Assembly (NCBI RefSeq): GCF_003865135.1
Contig: NZ_BHZC01000001.1
Span: 496,001 to 560,000 of the forward strand
Direction: 5' to 3'
Origin: Streptomyces chrestomyceticus JCM 4735
Lineage (GTDB): Bacteria > Actinomycetota > Actinomycetes > Streptomycetales > Streptomycetaceae
Length of the DNA: 64,000 nucleotides
Shown: piece by piece, positions 36,617 to 46,338 of the stretch
Layout: each line of letters begins with the position of its first letter
Numbering within the stretch: the stretch's first letter is position 1
Notes under the pieces: generated by a model
Database searches by the model: none
Told to the model about the DNA's origin: nothing
Seen by the model: only the letters and a program-made list of their open reading frames with translations
Translations under genes and position numbers: made by a program

Positions 36617-37777
36617 ATGCACGTCACCGCCATCACCATGGAAGACACCAGCTTTCCCTACCGGCTCGGGACCGAGTGCGCCGAGGAGATCGTCGCGCGC
36701 CTCGGCGAGCGCGCGGCCAGCCGCTACCTCGTGGTGTGCGACACCACGGTGGCCGCGCTCTACGGACGCGACCTGGTCGCCCGGCTGGAGAAGGACGCCG
36801 GTCCCGCCGTCCTCCTGACCCACCCGGCGGGCGAGGTGCACAAGCGCATCGGCACCGTCGGCGACCTCGCCGAGCAGGCCCTGGCCCAGGGTGCCGACCG
36901 GCGCAGCGTCGTGGTGGCGCTGGGCGGCGGCATCACCGGCAACATCGCCGGGCTGCTGGCCTCCCTGCTGTTCCGCGGCATCACCCTGGTGCACGTGCCC
37001 ACCACCGTGGTGGCGATGCTGGACTCGGTGCTGTCGCTGAAGCAGGCGGTCAACGCGAGTTTCGGCAAGAACCTGGTCGGCACCTTCTACCAGCCGGCCG
37101 AGGTGCTCGCCGACACGGCGATGCTGCGTACGCTCCCGGCGCGGGAGCTGCGCTCGGGCATGGGCGAGGTGGTCAAGAACGCGCTGGCCATCCGCCCGTC
37201 GATGATCGAGCGGCTCTCCGCCGAGCTGCGGCCGGACGCGCGCTACGAGGACGCCGCGATGCGGTGGATCATCGAGGAGAGCGTGGCGGCCAAGGCGCAG
37301 GTCACCGGTGCGGACAAGCACGAGCGGCGGGACGGTCTGGTGCTGGAGTACGGGCACACCACCGGGCACGCCATCGAGCACGCCGCGCGGGGCGAGGTCG
37401 CGCACGGCGCGGGAGTGGCCGTCGGCATGATCGTGGCCGCCGAGGTGTCCCGGCTGCTCGGGCACGCCTCCGGCGACCTGGTCGGTCTGCACCGCGAACT
37501 GGTCGCCAAGGCAGGTCTGGAGGGGTCCGTCCCGGCACTGGTGGACCCGGCGGACGTCAAGCACTGGCTGACCTACGACAACAAGCGCGGCTATCTGCCG
37601 TGCCCGCCCGCCGCCACCCCGATGGTGCTGCTGTCCGCTCCCGGCGAGGTGCTGCGCAGCGGTCCGCTGCCGCTGGTGCCCGTGCCGCTGGAGCTGCTGG
37701 GCCGCGCCGTCGACGCGCTGGCGGCGCCCGCCGGGCAGTCGGCCGGTGCCGAGCGCCTGTCGCCCGCCCCGGCTTGA
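36617..37777 (+). CDS. neoC: 2-deoxy-scyllo-inosose synthase
   Basis: A 386-residue dehydroquinate-synthase-like carbocyclase. It shows the NAD/glycine block VVALGGGITGNIAGLLASLL, LVHVPTTVVAMLDSVLS, the metal-ligand regions GMGEVVKNALA and YGHTTGHAIEHAARG, and KRGYLP near the end. This enzyme turns glucose 6-phosphate into 2-deoxy-scyllo-inosose, the first committed step of all 2-deoxystreptamine aminoglycosides, and defines the cluster. GGGGAGACC precedes ATG 36617. The length matches characterised homologues (about 370-430 residues). Confidence 0.93.
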   Translation: MHVTAITMEDTSFPYRLGTECAEEIVARLGERAASRYLVVCDTTVAALYGRDLVARLEKDAGPAVLLTHPAGEVHKRIGTVGDLAEQALAQGADRRSVVVALGGGITGNIAGLLASLLFRGITLVHVPTTVVAMLDSVLSLKQAVNASFGKNLVGTFYQPAEVLADTAMLRTLPARELRSGMGEVVKNALAIRPSMIERLSAELRPDARYEDAAMRWIIEESVAAKAQVTGADKHERRDGLVLEYGHTTGHAIEHAARGEVAHGAGVAVGMIVAAEVSRLLGHASGDLVGLHRELVAKAGLEGSVPALVDPADVKHWLTYDNKRGYLPCPPAATPMVLLSAPGEVLRSGPLPLVPVPLELLGRAVDALAAPAGQSAGAERLSPAPA

Positions 37778-37840
37778 CCCGCGGCGGGCCCCGCCCCCGT
37801 CCCTGTTCCCGCCGTCCGTTCCGTCCCGTGTGGAGTTCTA

Positions 37841-39094
37841 GTGCGTGTGCTGCGGCTGACCCCGTTCTTCCACCACGACCAGGTCGAGAGCTGGCCCGCC
37901 GAGTACGACGCCGTCGGCGGGATGCAGGTGCAGATCCTGCGGCTGTCGCGTGAGCTGGCGGCGCGCGGCGTCGAACAGCAGGTGCTGACCGTCGGCTTCC
38001 CCGGCCTGCCGAAGCGGCGCCTGGACCGGCCGGGGCTGGTGGTGCGCGTGACCCGCGCGCCGCTGCCCCCGATCCGGTCGCAGCTCACCGGGCTCGTCGG
38101 CCTCAACCAGGCATGGCTGGCCGGGGCGTTGGCCGCCTGTGTGCGGCTGCGCCGGCGGTGGCGTCCCGACCTGATCCATGTGCATGCCGACGGGCAGTTG
38201 TGGGCGCTGCTGGCCGGGCCGCTGGCGGCTCGCGTCATGGGCGTGCCGTACTGCCTGACGCTGCACTGTTCACGGCTGTCGGTCTACGAGCCGATGTCCC
38301 GGGTCGACCAGTTCCAGCACCGGCTGGTGCGCGCCGTCGAGAGCCATGCGGTGCGGCGCGCGGCCCGGGTGTCCGCCCTGACCTCCCGTACGGCGGGTGT
38401 CGTCGCGCGGGCCCTGTCGATGGACCCCGCGTCCATCGACATCGTGCCCGACTCGGTCGGCGACCTGTCGCCCCGGCCCGCCGGGGAGGTGGCCGAGCTG
38501 CGGCGTTCGCTGGAGGTCGCGGACGGGACCGCCCTGGTCGGTTACGTGGGGCGGGTGGCGCACGAGAAGGGGTGGCGGGACTTTGTCGCCCTGGCTCGCC
38601 GCTGGCAGTCGCTGCCGGGAACGCCGCCCGCGGTGTTCCTGGTGGTCGGCGACGGGCCGCAGCGTGAGCGGATGGGCAAGGCGGTGGCCGACGCGGGGCT
38701 GACGGACCGGTTCCGTTTCACCGGCTTCCTGCCGCACGCCGACATCCCGGCGGTGATGACCGCCCTGGACGTGCTGGTCATGCCCTCGGCCCACGAGGAA
38801 CTGGGCGGCAGCGCCATCGAGGCGATGATGTGCGGCACGCCGGTCGCCGGATACTCGGTGGGCGGGCTGCGGGAGACCGTGGGCACCGTCACGCCGGGGC
38901 TGCTGGTGCCGCGCGGGGACGTGGCCGCCCTCACCGACGCCGTACGCGGCGTCGTGGAGGAGCCCGAAGGCCCCCGGGGACGGGTGGCCGGCGCCCGGGA
39001 GCGGCTGGGCACGGCGTACGGCAGCGGGTCGGCCACCGACCGGGCCCTGGAGCACTACGCCCATGCGCTGCGTGCCGCGGGAAGCGCGCGATGA
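37841..39094 (+). CDS. neoM: GT4 glycosyltransferase, 2-deoxystreptamine N-acetylglucosaminyltransferase type
   Basis: A 417-residue GT-B family 4 enzyme. The N-terminal domain reads [20 protein letters not shown] and [19 protein letters not shown]; the C-terminal donor domain has [15 protein letters not shown] and the E-x7-E motif [19 protein letters not shown]. By order (after DOI synthase, before the ABC genes) and family it matches BtrM/NeoM, which joins GlcNAc to 2-deoxystreptamine to give 2'-N-acetylparomamine. GTG 37841 has GGAG before it. Its last four bases overlap the ABC transporter start (ATGA). Confidence 0.88.
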   Translation: MRVLRLTPFFHHDQVESWPAEYDAVGGMQVQILRLSRELAARGVEQQVLTVGFPGLPKRRLDRPGLVVRVTRAPLPPIRSQLTGLVGLNQAWLAGALAACVRLRRRWRPDLIHVHADGQLWALLAGPLAARVMGVPYCLTLHCSRLSVYEPMSRVDQFQHRLVRAVESHAVRRAARVSALTSRTAGVVARALSMDPASIDIVPDSVGDLSPRPAGEVAELRRSLEVADGTALVGYVGRVAHEKGWRDFVALARRWQSLPGTPPAVFLVVGDGPQRERMGKAVADAGLTDRFRFTGFLPHADIPAVMTALDVLVMPSAHEELGGSAIEAMMCGTPVAGYSVGGLRETVGTVTPGLLVPRGDVAALTDAVRGVVEEPEGPRGRVAGARERLGTAYGSGSATDRALEHYAHALRAAGSAR

Positions 39095-40905
39095 GCGCCC
39101 CGCCCGTCCGCACCGGATCGCTGTGGCGCTGCGCCCGCTATCTCCGGCCGCACCGCTGGCTGATGATCGGGGCCTGCGCCGCCGCCCTCGGCTCGATGCT
39201 CGCCGGGCTGTCCATGCCGCTGGTCCTCCAGCGGCTGGTGGACGGTCCTGTCGCCCACAAGGACATGGCGGCGCTGCCGTGGACCCTCATCGGCTTCACG
39301 GTGCTGGGGTGCCTGGAGGCCGTACTGCTGGGAGCCCGCCGGCTGCTGGTCGTCCGGCCGTCGACACGGCTGGAGACGACGCTGCGCGCGGACCTGTTCC
39401 GCCATGTGCAGCGGCTGCCCTCCTCGTTCCACACCCGCTGGAGTTCGGGGCAGTTGCTGTCCCGGACGGTCTCCGACATCGCCGAGCTGGGCCGGTTCTT
39501 CGCGTTCTCCGCGGTGTACCTGCTGGTCAACACGGCGGCGCTGCTGGCGGGGCTGGCCGTGCTGGCGTACCTGTCGCCGTTCCTCGCGCTGATCGTGCTG
39601 GTGACGTACCTGCCGATGGTGCTCGCCACCATCCTCTTCGAGAAGCGCTTCCACGTGGCGGCCCGCTCCGCGCAGGACCAGAGCGGTGATCTCACCACCA
39701 CCGTGGAGGAATCGGTGCTGGGCATCCGCGTGCTGAAGGCGTTCGGCCGCGGCCCGGAGACCGTACGCCGCTTCACCGCGCAGGCCCGCGCGCTGCGCCG
39801 TACCGAACTGCGCAAGATCTCCCTGACCGCCGCCCTGTGGTGGCTGATCACCGCCCTGCCCGAGGTGGGCATCGTCGCCCTGATGGGATTCGGCGGCTAC
39901 GGCACCGCCACCGGCACGCTGACCCTGGGCACCCTGATGGCGGCGATCACCGTCGCCACCTACATGCGCTGGCCCGCCGACACCCTGGGCTGGCTGATCG
40001 CCGACGCCAGTACCGCGGCGTCCGCCGCCGACCGGTACTGGCAACTGCGGGACGCCCCGCTCGCCGTGCGCGAACCGGCGGCCCCCCGCCCGCTGGCGCG
40101 TCCGGTACGCGGCGAGCTGCGGGTCGAGGACGTGCACTACCGGCTGCCGGGCGCCGGCGAGGCCGTACTGCGCGGCATCGACCTGACGGTGCGCCCCGGC
40201 AGCACCCTCGCCCTCGTCGGCGCCACCGGCTCGGGCAAGTCCACCCTCGTCTCGCTGCTGTCCCGGCTGGACGACCCCACCCACGGCCGGATCACGCTGG
40301 ACGGCACCGATCTGCGCGACCTCTCGCTGGACGCGCTGCGGTCGGTGGTGACCTGCGCGTTCGACGATCCCGTGCTGTTCTCGGGCACCGTACGGGACAA
40401 CGTCGCCCTCGGCCTGCCCCCGGAGGAGCGCGACGACGCCCGGATCTGGGAGGCGCTGCGGCTGGCGCACGCCGCCGACTTCGTCGCGGCCCTGCCCGAG
40501 CAGCTCGACACCCGGGTCGGCGAGGAGGGCGTGGGCCTGTCCGGCGGGCAGCGGCAGCGGCTGGCGCTCGCCCGCGCCGTACTGCCCCGCCCCGCCGTCC
40601 TGGTCCTGGACAACGCGCTGTCCGCGCTGGACGTGCACACCGAGCGGGAGGTGGAGGCGGCGCTGCGCACCGTGATGGCGAACGTCACCACCGTCCTCGT
40701 CGCCCACCGCCCGGCCACCCTGCGCGCGGCGGACCGGGTCGCGCTGATCGCCGACGGGCGGGTGGCCGCCACCGGCACCCACGACGAACTCATGGCCACC
40801 GACCGGCGCTACCGCCACCTGCTGCGTTCCCCGGTCAACGACCTGGTGCCGGACGGGCCGCAGGGCCCGCCGTCCCAGGACCCCGCACGGAAGGTACGCG
40901 CCTGA
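39091..40905 (+). CDS. ABC exporter half-transporter with degenerate ATP site
   Basis: A 604-residue fused permease-ATPase: six hydrophobic segments (residues ~20-290), then an ATPase with Walker [12 protein letters not shown] and signature [12 protein letters not shown]. The Walker B end is [12 protein letters not shown], with Asn where the catalytic Glu should be, and the Q-loop reads CAFDDPVLF, without Gln. Such a degenerate site marks one half of a heterodimeric exporter. The partner at 40905 overlaps by one base and keeps the Glu. Inference: together they export the aminoglycoside or a phosphorylated precursor. Confidence 0.9.
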   Translation: MSAPPVRTGSLWRCARYLRPHRWLMIGACAAALGSMLAGLSMPLVLQRLVDGPVAHKDMAALPWTLIGFTVLGCLEAVLLGARRLLVVRPSTRLETTLRADLFRHVQRLPSSFHTRWSSGQLLSRTVSDIAELGRFFAFSAVYLLVNTAALLAGLAVLAYLSPFLALIVLVTYLPMVLATILFEKRFHVAARSAQDQSGDLTTTVEESVLGIRVLKAFGRGPETVRRFTAQARALRRTELRKISLTAALWWLITALPEVGIVALMGFGGYGTATGTLTLGTLMAAITVATYMRWPADTLGWLIADASTAASAADRYWQLRDAPLAVREPAAPRPLARPVRGELRVEDVHYRLPGAGEAVLRGIDLTVRPGSTLALVGATGSGKSTLVSLLSRLDDPTHGRITLDGTDLRDLSLDALRSVVTCAFDDPVLFSGTVRDNVALGLPPEERDDARIWEALRLAHAADFVAALPEQLDTRVGEEGVGLSGGQRQRLALARAVLPRPAVLVLDNALSALDVHTEREVEAALRTVMANVTTVLVAHRPATLRAADRVALIADGRVAATGTHDELMATDRRYRHLLRSPVNDLVPDGPQGPPSQDPARKVRA

Positions 40906-42797
40906 TGCCCGAGGACCGGCAGGAGAACGATACGGTCGCCCCCGGGCCCTCGGGCGCCCCCGGACCGGACGTGGACCGGGCGGCGGACGAGGCCGACGGC
41001 CGGCCGGACGACCGGCGGCTGCGGGAGCGCCGCAACCAGTTGCTGCGCACCCTGCTCGCGCCCGAGCGGCGCCGGCTGACCCGCGCCGTCGGCCTGGCGC
41101 TGCTGGAGAACGTCTGCGCGCTCGTCACCCCGCTGCTGATCGCCGCCGCCATCGACCGGGGTGTGCCCGCGGCGGCGGACGGCCGCTGGGGTCCGCTGAC
41201 CGCCTACGCGGCCCTCGCGCTGACGGCCGGGACGGCCACCGCCACCCTGCGGTACGGCTTCCTGCGCTACTCCGGGAACATCGCGCAGACCCTGCTGTTC
41301 CGGCTGCGCTGCCGCACCTTCGCGCACGCCGTGCGCCTGCCGCTCTCCTATCACGAGGCCGCGCCCTCGGGCAGCGTCGTCGCCCGGCTCTCCAGCGACG
41401 TGGAGTCGGTCGAGGAGGTGTTGGAGATGGGCCTGGACGGCCTGTTCTCCGCCCTGTTCTCGATGGTGGGGACGGTCGCCGTGATGCTCTGGCTCGACCT
41501 GCCGATGGCCGCCGTCGTGCTCGCCCTGTTCATCCCGCTGTACCTGCTCACCCGCTGGTTCCGGGACCGTTCGCGGCGCGCCTACCGGCGTACCCGGGGC
41601 GCCACCGAGCGGATCGTGCAGCACACCGGCGAGACGTACAACGGCATCCGCGCCGTGCAGGCGTTCCGCAAGGAGGGCGAGAACACCGCGCGGCTGCGGG
41701 AGATGGACGCCACGTACGCCACGGCGCGGGCCGCCTCCGGGCGGGTCAGTGCCTGCTTCAGCGGCGGCGTCAAGCTGATCGGCAACCTCTCGCTGGCCCT
41801 GCTGCTGGCCCTCGGCGCGTTCCGTATCGCGAGCGGCCACCTCGAAGCGGGCGCGCTGACCGCGTTCCTGCTGTACGTGCACCGGCTGTACGACCCGATC
41901 GACGAACTCGCCTCGTTCGCCAACGCGTTCTCCGCCGCGTCGGCCGGACTGGAGCGGATCGGCGTCCTCTTCCACGCGCCCGACACACTGCCCGAGCCCG
42001 CCGACCCCAAGCCGCTGCCCGCGGTGTCCGCCCCCGGCCGCGTCCGCTTCGAGGACGTGCGCTTCCGCTACACCGCCTCCTCCCCGCACGTACTGGCCGG
42101 ACTGGACCTGGACCTGGCGCCCGCGGAGACCGTGGCGCTGGTCGGTACGACCGGGGCGGGCAAGTCGACGCTGGCCAAGCTGCTGGCGCGGCTGTACGAC
42201 CCGACGGGCGGCCGGATCACCCTGGACGGGGCCGACCTGCGCGAGGTGGCCGACGCCGAACTGCGCTCCGGCGTCTGCATGGTCACCCAGGAACCGTTCC
42301 TCTTCTCCGGCTCGGTGGCGGACAACATCGCCCTGGGCCGGCCGGACGCCACCCGCGCGGACATCGTCGCGGCGGCCGAGGCCGTCGGCGCGCACGGTTT
42401 CATCAGCGCGCTGCCCGAGGGGTACGACAGCGACGTCCACAAGCGCGGCGCCGGTCTGTCGGCCGGCCAGCGCCAGCTCGTCGCGCTGGCCCGGGTGATG
42501 CTGAGCGCGCCCCGCGTCCTGATCCTCGACGAGGCCACCTCCAGCATGGACGCCCCCACCGAGCGGGCCGTGCACACGGCCCTGCACCGGGTGCTGGCCG
42601 GCCGTACCGCCCTGATCATCGCGCACAGCCTGACCACGGCCGCCATCGCCGACCGGGTGCTGGTCCTGGAGAACGGCGTGGTCGTGGAGGACGGGCCGCC
42701 CGCCGTACTGGCGGCGGGCGACGGGCCCTTCGCCGGCCTGTACCGCGGCTGGCTGTCCGCGACCGACGGGCGCACCCACCACCCCGCGCACCACTGA
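40905..42797 (+). CDS. ABC exporter half-transporter with intact catalytic site
   Basis: A 630-residue permease-ATPase. After a ~60-residue Pro/Asp-rich tail come six membrane segments and an ATPase domain with Walker A LVGTTGAGKST, Q-loop MVTQEPFLFSG, signature LSAGQRQLVALA, Walker B LILDEATSSMD with the catalytic Glu, and H-loop IIAHSL. It completes the degenerate partner encoded just upstream: the stop TGA (40903-40905) and start ATG (40905-40907) share one base, so translation is coupled. Export of the cluster's product is the likely role. Confidence 0.9.
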   Translation: MPEDRQENDTVAPGPSGAPGPDVDRAADEADGRPDDRRLRERRNQLLRTLLAPERRRLTRAVGLALLENVCALVTPLLIAAAIDRGVPAAADGRWGPLTAYAALALTAGTATATLRYGFLRYSGNIAQTLLFRLRCRTFAHAVRLPLSYHEAAPSGSVVARLSSDVESVEEVLEMGLDGLFSALFSMVGTVAVMLWLDLPMAAVVLALFIPLYLLTRWFRDRSRRAYRRTRGATERIVQHTGETYNGIRAVQAFRKEGENTARLREMDATYATARAASGRVSACFSGGVKLIGNLSLALLLALGAFRIASGHLEAGALTAFLLYVHRLYDPIDELASFANAFSAASAGLERIGVLFHAPDTLPEPADPKPLPAVSAPGRVRFEDVRFRYTASSPHVLAGLDLDLAPAETVALVGTTGAGKSTLAKLLARLYDPTGGRITLDGADLREVADAELRSGVCMVTQEPFLFSGSVADNIALGRPDATRADIVAAAEAVGAHGFISALPEGYDSDVHKRGAGLSAGQRQLVALARVMLSAPRVLILDEATSSMDAPTERAVHTALHRVLAGRTALIIAHSLTTAAIADRVLVLENGVVVEDGPPAVLAAGDGPFAGLYRGWLSATDGRTHHPAHH

Positions 42798-42815
42798 CCG
42801 AAAGGCAAGCACGCC

Positions 42816-44456
42816 ATGGAGCACCTACGGGGACCCTCGCCGCTGGCGAATCCCGGCGCCCGGCACCCGGAACTCCTGGGGCCCGCGCACCGCGACGGTT
42901 TCGGCGACGAGGCCGCTGACCGCGTGTGGGACGTCTGTGTCATCGGCAGCGGGGCGAGCGGGGCCGTCGCCGCGGACCGGCTGGTCCGCCAGGGGCTCGA
43001 CGTCCTGATGGTCGAGGAGGGCTTCCGGCTCGCCGGGCACGTGGACCTCGACGAGGCCGAGACCCTGTGCCGGCAGGCCGTCGCCCGCGACGACGAGGGC
43101 AACTGGACCGACGAGGGCTGGCCGTGGACCACCTCCAACCTCGGTGGCGGCACGGTCTTCTACGGCGGTGCCTCGTTCCGCTACCAGCCCTTCGACTTCG
43201 ACCCGGGCAGCCTCATCGACACCGGCGGCACCGAGGTGCGCTGGCCGTACACCCTCGCGGATCTGGCGCCCTATTACGAGGTGCTGGAGCGGCGTCTGGG
43301 GGTGTGCGGCGGCCCGCCGGCCGAGGGCTCGAACGGCGCGCGGCACAGCCGCGGCCCCGCCCACGAGCCGTCCGCCGCCGCCCGGGTGCTGTACGCGGCC
43401 GGCGAGTCGCTGGGCTACCGGCCGTTCCCCACGCCGCTGGCCATCAACCGTGACCCGTACGAGGGGCGCGCCGGGTGCGACCGGGTGTCGCTGTGCGTCA
43501 GCCACGCCTGCCCCACCGGTGCCAAGGGCGATGTCGTCGCGGTCTTCCTGGCGCCGCTGGCCGCCCACCCCAACTTCATGCTGCGCACCGGCGTCCGCGC
43601 CGTACGCCTGGAACAGGACCGCGCCGGGGAGGTCTCCGCGCTGCGCTGCCTGGACCGGGTGAGCGGACAGACCAGGGAGGTGCGCGCCCGCGCGTTCGTC
43701 CTGGCGTGCAACGCGATCCAGACGGCGGCCCTGCTGCTGCGGTCCCGCACGACGTACTCCCCCTCCGGTGTCGGCAACCACTCCGGACTGGTGGGGCGGG
43801 GCCTGTGCGTCAAGCTGAGCGAGTACGTCAGCGGTGTCGTGCAGGCCGCGCCGGAGGTCCTGGCGGACCCGGACGTCCACAAGGGCCCGTTCTCCACCGT
43901 GGCGTTCCTGGACCACTACCTGGACGAGGACTGCCCCACGGGCGTGGGCGGTCTGATCTACGAGTCCAAGCGGGACCGGGCGCCCAAGCTCGTCCGGGAC
44001 GCACTGGAACTGCGGATCGAGACGATCCTGTCCGACCACCCCAACCTGGACAACCGCGTCGGGCTGTCCCGTTACGTCGACGAGGACGGCCTGCCCGCCA
44101 TCGTCCTCGACTACCGCACCGACCCGCGCGACCAGGCCCGGCTGCGCTACATGACCGGACGCTGCGAGCGGCTGCTGCGCGCCGCCGGGGCGAACGGCAT
44201 CCGCCACAAGGCCACCGGTTTCGCGCAGGGCAGCTCCCATCTGCACGGCACCTGCCGGGCCGGTGACGACCCGGCTCGTTCGGTGGTGGACGGCTGGGGC
44301 CGGGTGCACTCGGCGGACAACGTCTACGTCGTCGACGGCAGCTTCATGCCGTACCCCGGCGGCCTCAACCCCACCCTGACCATCCAGGCCCACGCCCTGC
44401 GCACCAGCAAGGCCGTCGCGTCCCATCTGGCGGCCCCGCACGCCGCCCATGTGTGA
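42816..44456 (+). CDS. neoG: GMC oxidoreductase, paromamine 6'-oxidase type
   Basis: A 546-residue flavoprotein. The N-terminal FAD site is WDVCVIGSGASGAVAADRLV; further GMC blocks are NLGGGTVFYGGASFRY and the C-terminal GSSHLHGTCRAGDD and NVYVVDGSFMPYPGGLNPTL with the active-site His region. In 2-DOS clusters this family (NeoG/Neo11, BtrQ, KanQ) oxidises the C6'-hydroxyl of paromamine to an aldehyde, which the class III aminotransferase then aminates. The position after the ABC genes agrees with the neomycin cluster. Confidence 0.88.
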   Translation: MEHLRGPSPLANPGARHPELLGPAHRDGFGDEAADRVWDVCVIGSGASGAVAADRLVRQGLDVLMVEEGFRLAGHVDLDEAETLCRQAVARDDEGNWTDEGWPWTTSNLGGGTVFYGGASFRYQPFDFDPGSLIDTGGTEVRWPYTLADLAPYYEVLERRLGVCGGPPAEGSNGARHSRGPAHEPSAAARVLYAAGESLGYRPFPTPLAINRDPYEGRAGCDRVSLCVSHACPTGAKGDVVAVFLAPLAAHPNFMLRTGVRAVRLEQDRAGEVSALRCLDRVSGQTREVRARAFVLACNAIQTAALLLRSRTTYSPSGVGNHSGLVGRGLCVKLSEYVSGVVQAAPEVLADPDVHKGPFSTVAFLDHYLDEDCPTGVGGLIYESKRDRAPKLVRDALELRIETILSDHPNLDNRVGLSRYVDEDGLPAIVLDYRTDPRDQARLRYMTGRCERLLRAAGANGIRHKATGFAQGSSHLHGTCRAGDDPARSVVDGWGRVHSADNVYVVDGSFMPYPGGLNPTLTIQAHALRTSKAVASHLAAPHAAHV

Positions 44457-44480
44457 ACCGTACGAGAGGACACCCTGACC

Positions 44481-45377
44481 ATGACCACCGTGCAATGGCC
44501 GCCGCGTACCCGGCGCGTCCGCGCCTACCGCAACATCGTCATCGACGGCGCCTGCAACCTGCGCTGCACCTACTGCGAAGTCAAGGCGATCAAGGTCGAC
44601 CAGCCGGCCACCAACGACTCGCTGGACCGGATCTTCGCCAAGTACGAGCAGGACAACGTGCTGTTCCGGGTGGAGTCCAACGGTGAGATCTGCCTCTACC
44701 CGAAGATCCTGGACCACCTCCAGCGGCGCGCCGCCGAGGGCTGGCAGATCGAGGTGCTGAGCAACGGCACCCGCCTGCCGCGGTGCCTGGAGGGCCGGGA
44801 GAACCTGATGTGGGTCTTCTCCGTCGACGGCCACACCGCCCGGATGAACGAGAAGCGCGGCCTGAGCCAGGCGCAGGTCGACCGCATCATCGACACGGCG
44901 GTGGAGCTGGACGCCGAACTCCAGGCGGTCTACCACGACCAGACCATCGACGAGGTGAACGCCTTCATCGACACGCTGTCCGCCCGCGGCTACAAGGGCC
45001 TGCTGCACTTCATGCCGCTGCTCGCCTTCAAGGGGCAGCCGCTGGAGGTCAACCTGCGCTACGAGGACCTGCACCCGGCGGAGTTCCTCGCCCCGCCGGA
45101 GTACTTCCGGCGCTGGAACCACATCTTCGAGACGGGCAAGCGCGACGCGGTCTGCGACCAGATCACCAACGGCTACAACTACTCGGTGGCCGACGACAAG
45201 ATCCAGATGGTCAAGTGCGACTGCTACTCGGTGCCGAAGCACCTGTACCACGACTTCGGCCCCATCCGGGAGTTCGACAACTGGCCGTGCGGCACCTGCA
45301 TCGCCAACCAGGAGTTCAACAACTCCCGGCCGCGCATGCTGGCGCCCGAGGGCCGCATCCCGCTGCCCCTCGTATGA
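44481..45377 (+). CDS. neoN: Radical SAM enzyme, NeoN-type neomycin C epimerase
   Basis: A 298-residue radical SAM protein. The [4Fe-4S] motif CNLRCTYC lies at residues 25-32, later blocks are VLSNGTRLP and MWVFSVDGHTARM, and the C-terminal half has Cys225, Cys246, Cys248, Cys270 and Cys273 (KCDCYS, CGTC), fitting an auxiliary cluster plus a hydrogen-donor cysteine. NeoN epimerises C5''' in the last step to neomycin B, using a C-terminal cysteine as H donor. Its presence points to a neomycin-like pseudotetrasaccharide rather than ribostamycin. The stop overlaps the next start. Confidence 0.83.
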   Translation: MTTVQWPPRTRRVRAYRNIVIDGACNLRCTYCEVKAIKVDQPATNDSLDRIFAKYEQDNVLFRVESNGEICLYPKILDHLQRRAAEGWQIEVLSNGTRLPRCLEGRENLMWVFSVDGHTARMNEKRGLSQAQVDRIIDTAVELDAELQAVYHDQTIDEVNAFIDTLSARGYKGLLHFMPLLAFKGQPLEVNLRYEDLHPAEFLAPPEYFRRWNHIFETGKRDAVCDQITNGYNYSVADDKIQMVKCDCYSVPKHLYHDFGPIREFDNWPCGTCIANQEFNNSRPRMLAPEGRIPLPLV

Positions 45378-46069
45378 CGGGCGGCACCGCCACGCCCGTC
45401 ACCCGGCGGTTCCTGCTCGTACGGCACGCCCAGGCCGAGGTCAACGTCCTGGCGGACGACGACCTGATGGAGGGGTACGACACCGACGCGGACCTCACGC
45501 CGCTCGGGCGGGAACAGGCACGGGCGCTGGCCGGGCACCTGGCCGGGGACCGCGCGTCCTGGCCGGGCCCGGCCGGGCCGGGCGGCTACCGGCTCTGCAC
45601 CAGCCCGCTGCGGCGGGCCGTGCGCACCGCCGAGGCGCTGGCCGGGGCGCTGGGGCTGACGGCCGTCTGCGACGCCCGGCTGGCCGAGGTGCGGGCGCCG
45701 CGCAGGTTCCCGCGCCCGCTGGCGGTACGGGAGTGGGACGCCCTGCTGGAGGAGCGGCTGCGGCACCCGGAGCGCGAGTTCGCCGGGGTGGAGAGCTGGG
45801 CGGCGCAGCGCGCCCGCGCCCGGGAGTTCCTGCGCGAGTGCCTGGCCGGCCCGCCGGCGGCGGGCTTCGTGCTCGTCTCGCACGCCGAGACGATCCAGGC
45901 GCTGCTGATGGAACTGCTGGACCTCGGCGACGGGATGCTGCGCTCGGCCCGCTTCAAGGTCAGCAACACCGGCGTCTTCATCGTGGACCGAACCCTGGAC
46001 GGAACGGAGGAGCCATGCAGTTCCCTGGTGGTGGCCAACTCGAAGAGCCACCTGGCCCGGACGGCGTGA
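45374..46069 (+). CDS. Histidine phosphatase, 5''-phosphoribostamycin phosphatase type
   Basis: A 231-residue phosphoglycerate-mutase-like enzyme. The RHG-type motif is FLLVRHAQAEVNVL, and the second catalytic histidine is in VLVSHAETIQAL. In ribosylated 2-DOS pathways a phosphatase (BtrP type) removes the 5''-phosphate after a phosphoribosyltransferase acts; that transferase is encoded at 48242-50314. The start ATG overlaps the radical SAM stop (ATGA), and the 3' end overlaps the next gene by 55 bases. Confidence 0.85.
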   Translation: MTGGTATPVTRRFLLVRHAQAEVNVLADDDLMEGYDTDADLTPLGREQARALAGHLAGDRASWPGPAGPGGYRLCTSPLRRAVRTAEALAGALGLTAVCDARLAEVRAPRRFPRPLAVREWDALLEERLRHPEREFAGVESWAAQRARAREFLRECLAGPPAAGFVLVSHAETIQALLMELLDLGDGMLRSARFKVSNTGVFIVDRTLDGTEEPCSSLVVANSKSHLARTA

Positions 46070-46338
46070 CGGACGCCCCGCTCGCCGGCGCGGCCGGGGA
46101 CCGCGTCCGGTTGCTGGTGGTCAAGTGCCTCAGCGACGAGACCGGTGAGGACCCCGACGCGATCGTCGCCCGCGGCCACCTCGACGTGGGCGACCGCGAC
46201 TACGCCAACATCGTCAACCGGCTGGAGTCGTACTTCGACTGCTCGCTGGACCTGCTGGCCGACGGCAACCGGCGGCTCGTCGTGGACGACCTGTGCGACC
46301 GGCTCGGCCTGCTGCCCCTGGAGGCGGTCCATGTCTGA
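46015..46338 (+). CDS. ACP-like protein lacking the phosphopantetheine serine
   Basis: A 107-residue protein whose residues 30-98 fit an acyl-carrier-like helical bundle (VRLLVVKCLSDETGEDPDAI, NRLESYFDCSLDLL, RRLVVDDLCDRLGLL). The position that should be the DSL serine is GDRDYAN; there is no Ser between residues 42 and 71, so it cannot carry pantetheine in the normal way. ATG 46015 has GGAACGGAGG before it, though it overlaps the phosphatase by 55 bases; GTG 46066 is an alternative. It sits between phosphatase and glycosyltransferase genes. It may be a scaffold or allosteric partner. Confidence 0.65.
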   Translation: MQFPGGGQLEEPPGPDGVTDAPLAGAAGDRVRLLVVKCLSDETGEDPDAIVARGHLDVGDRDYANIVNRLESYFDCSLDLLADGNRRLVVDDLCDRLGLLPLEAVHV

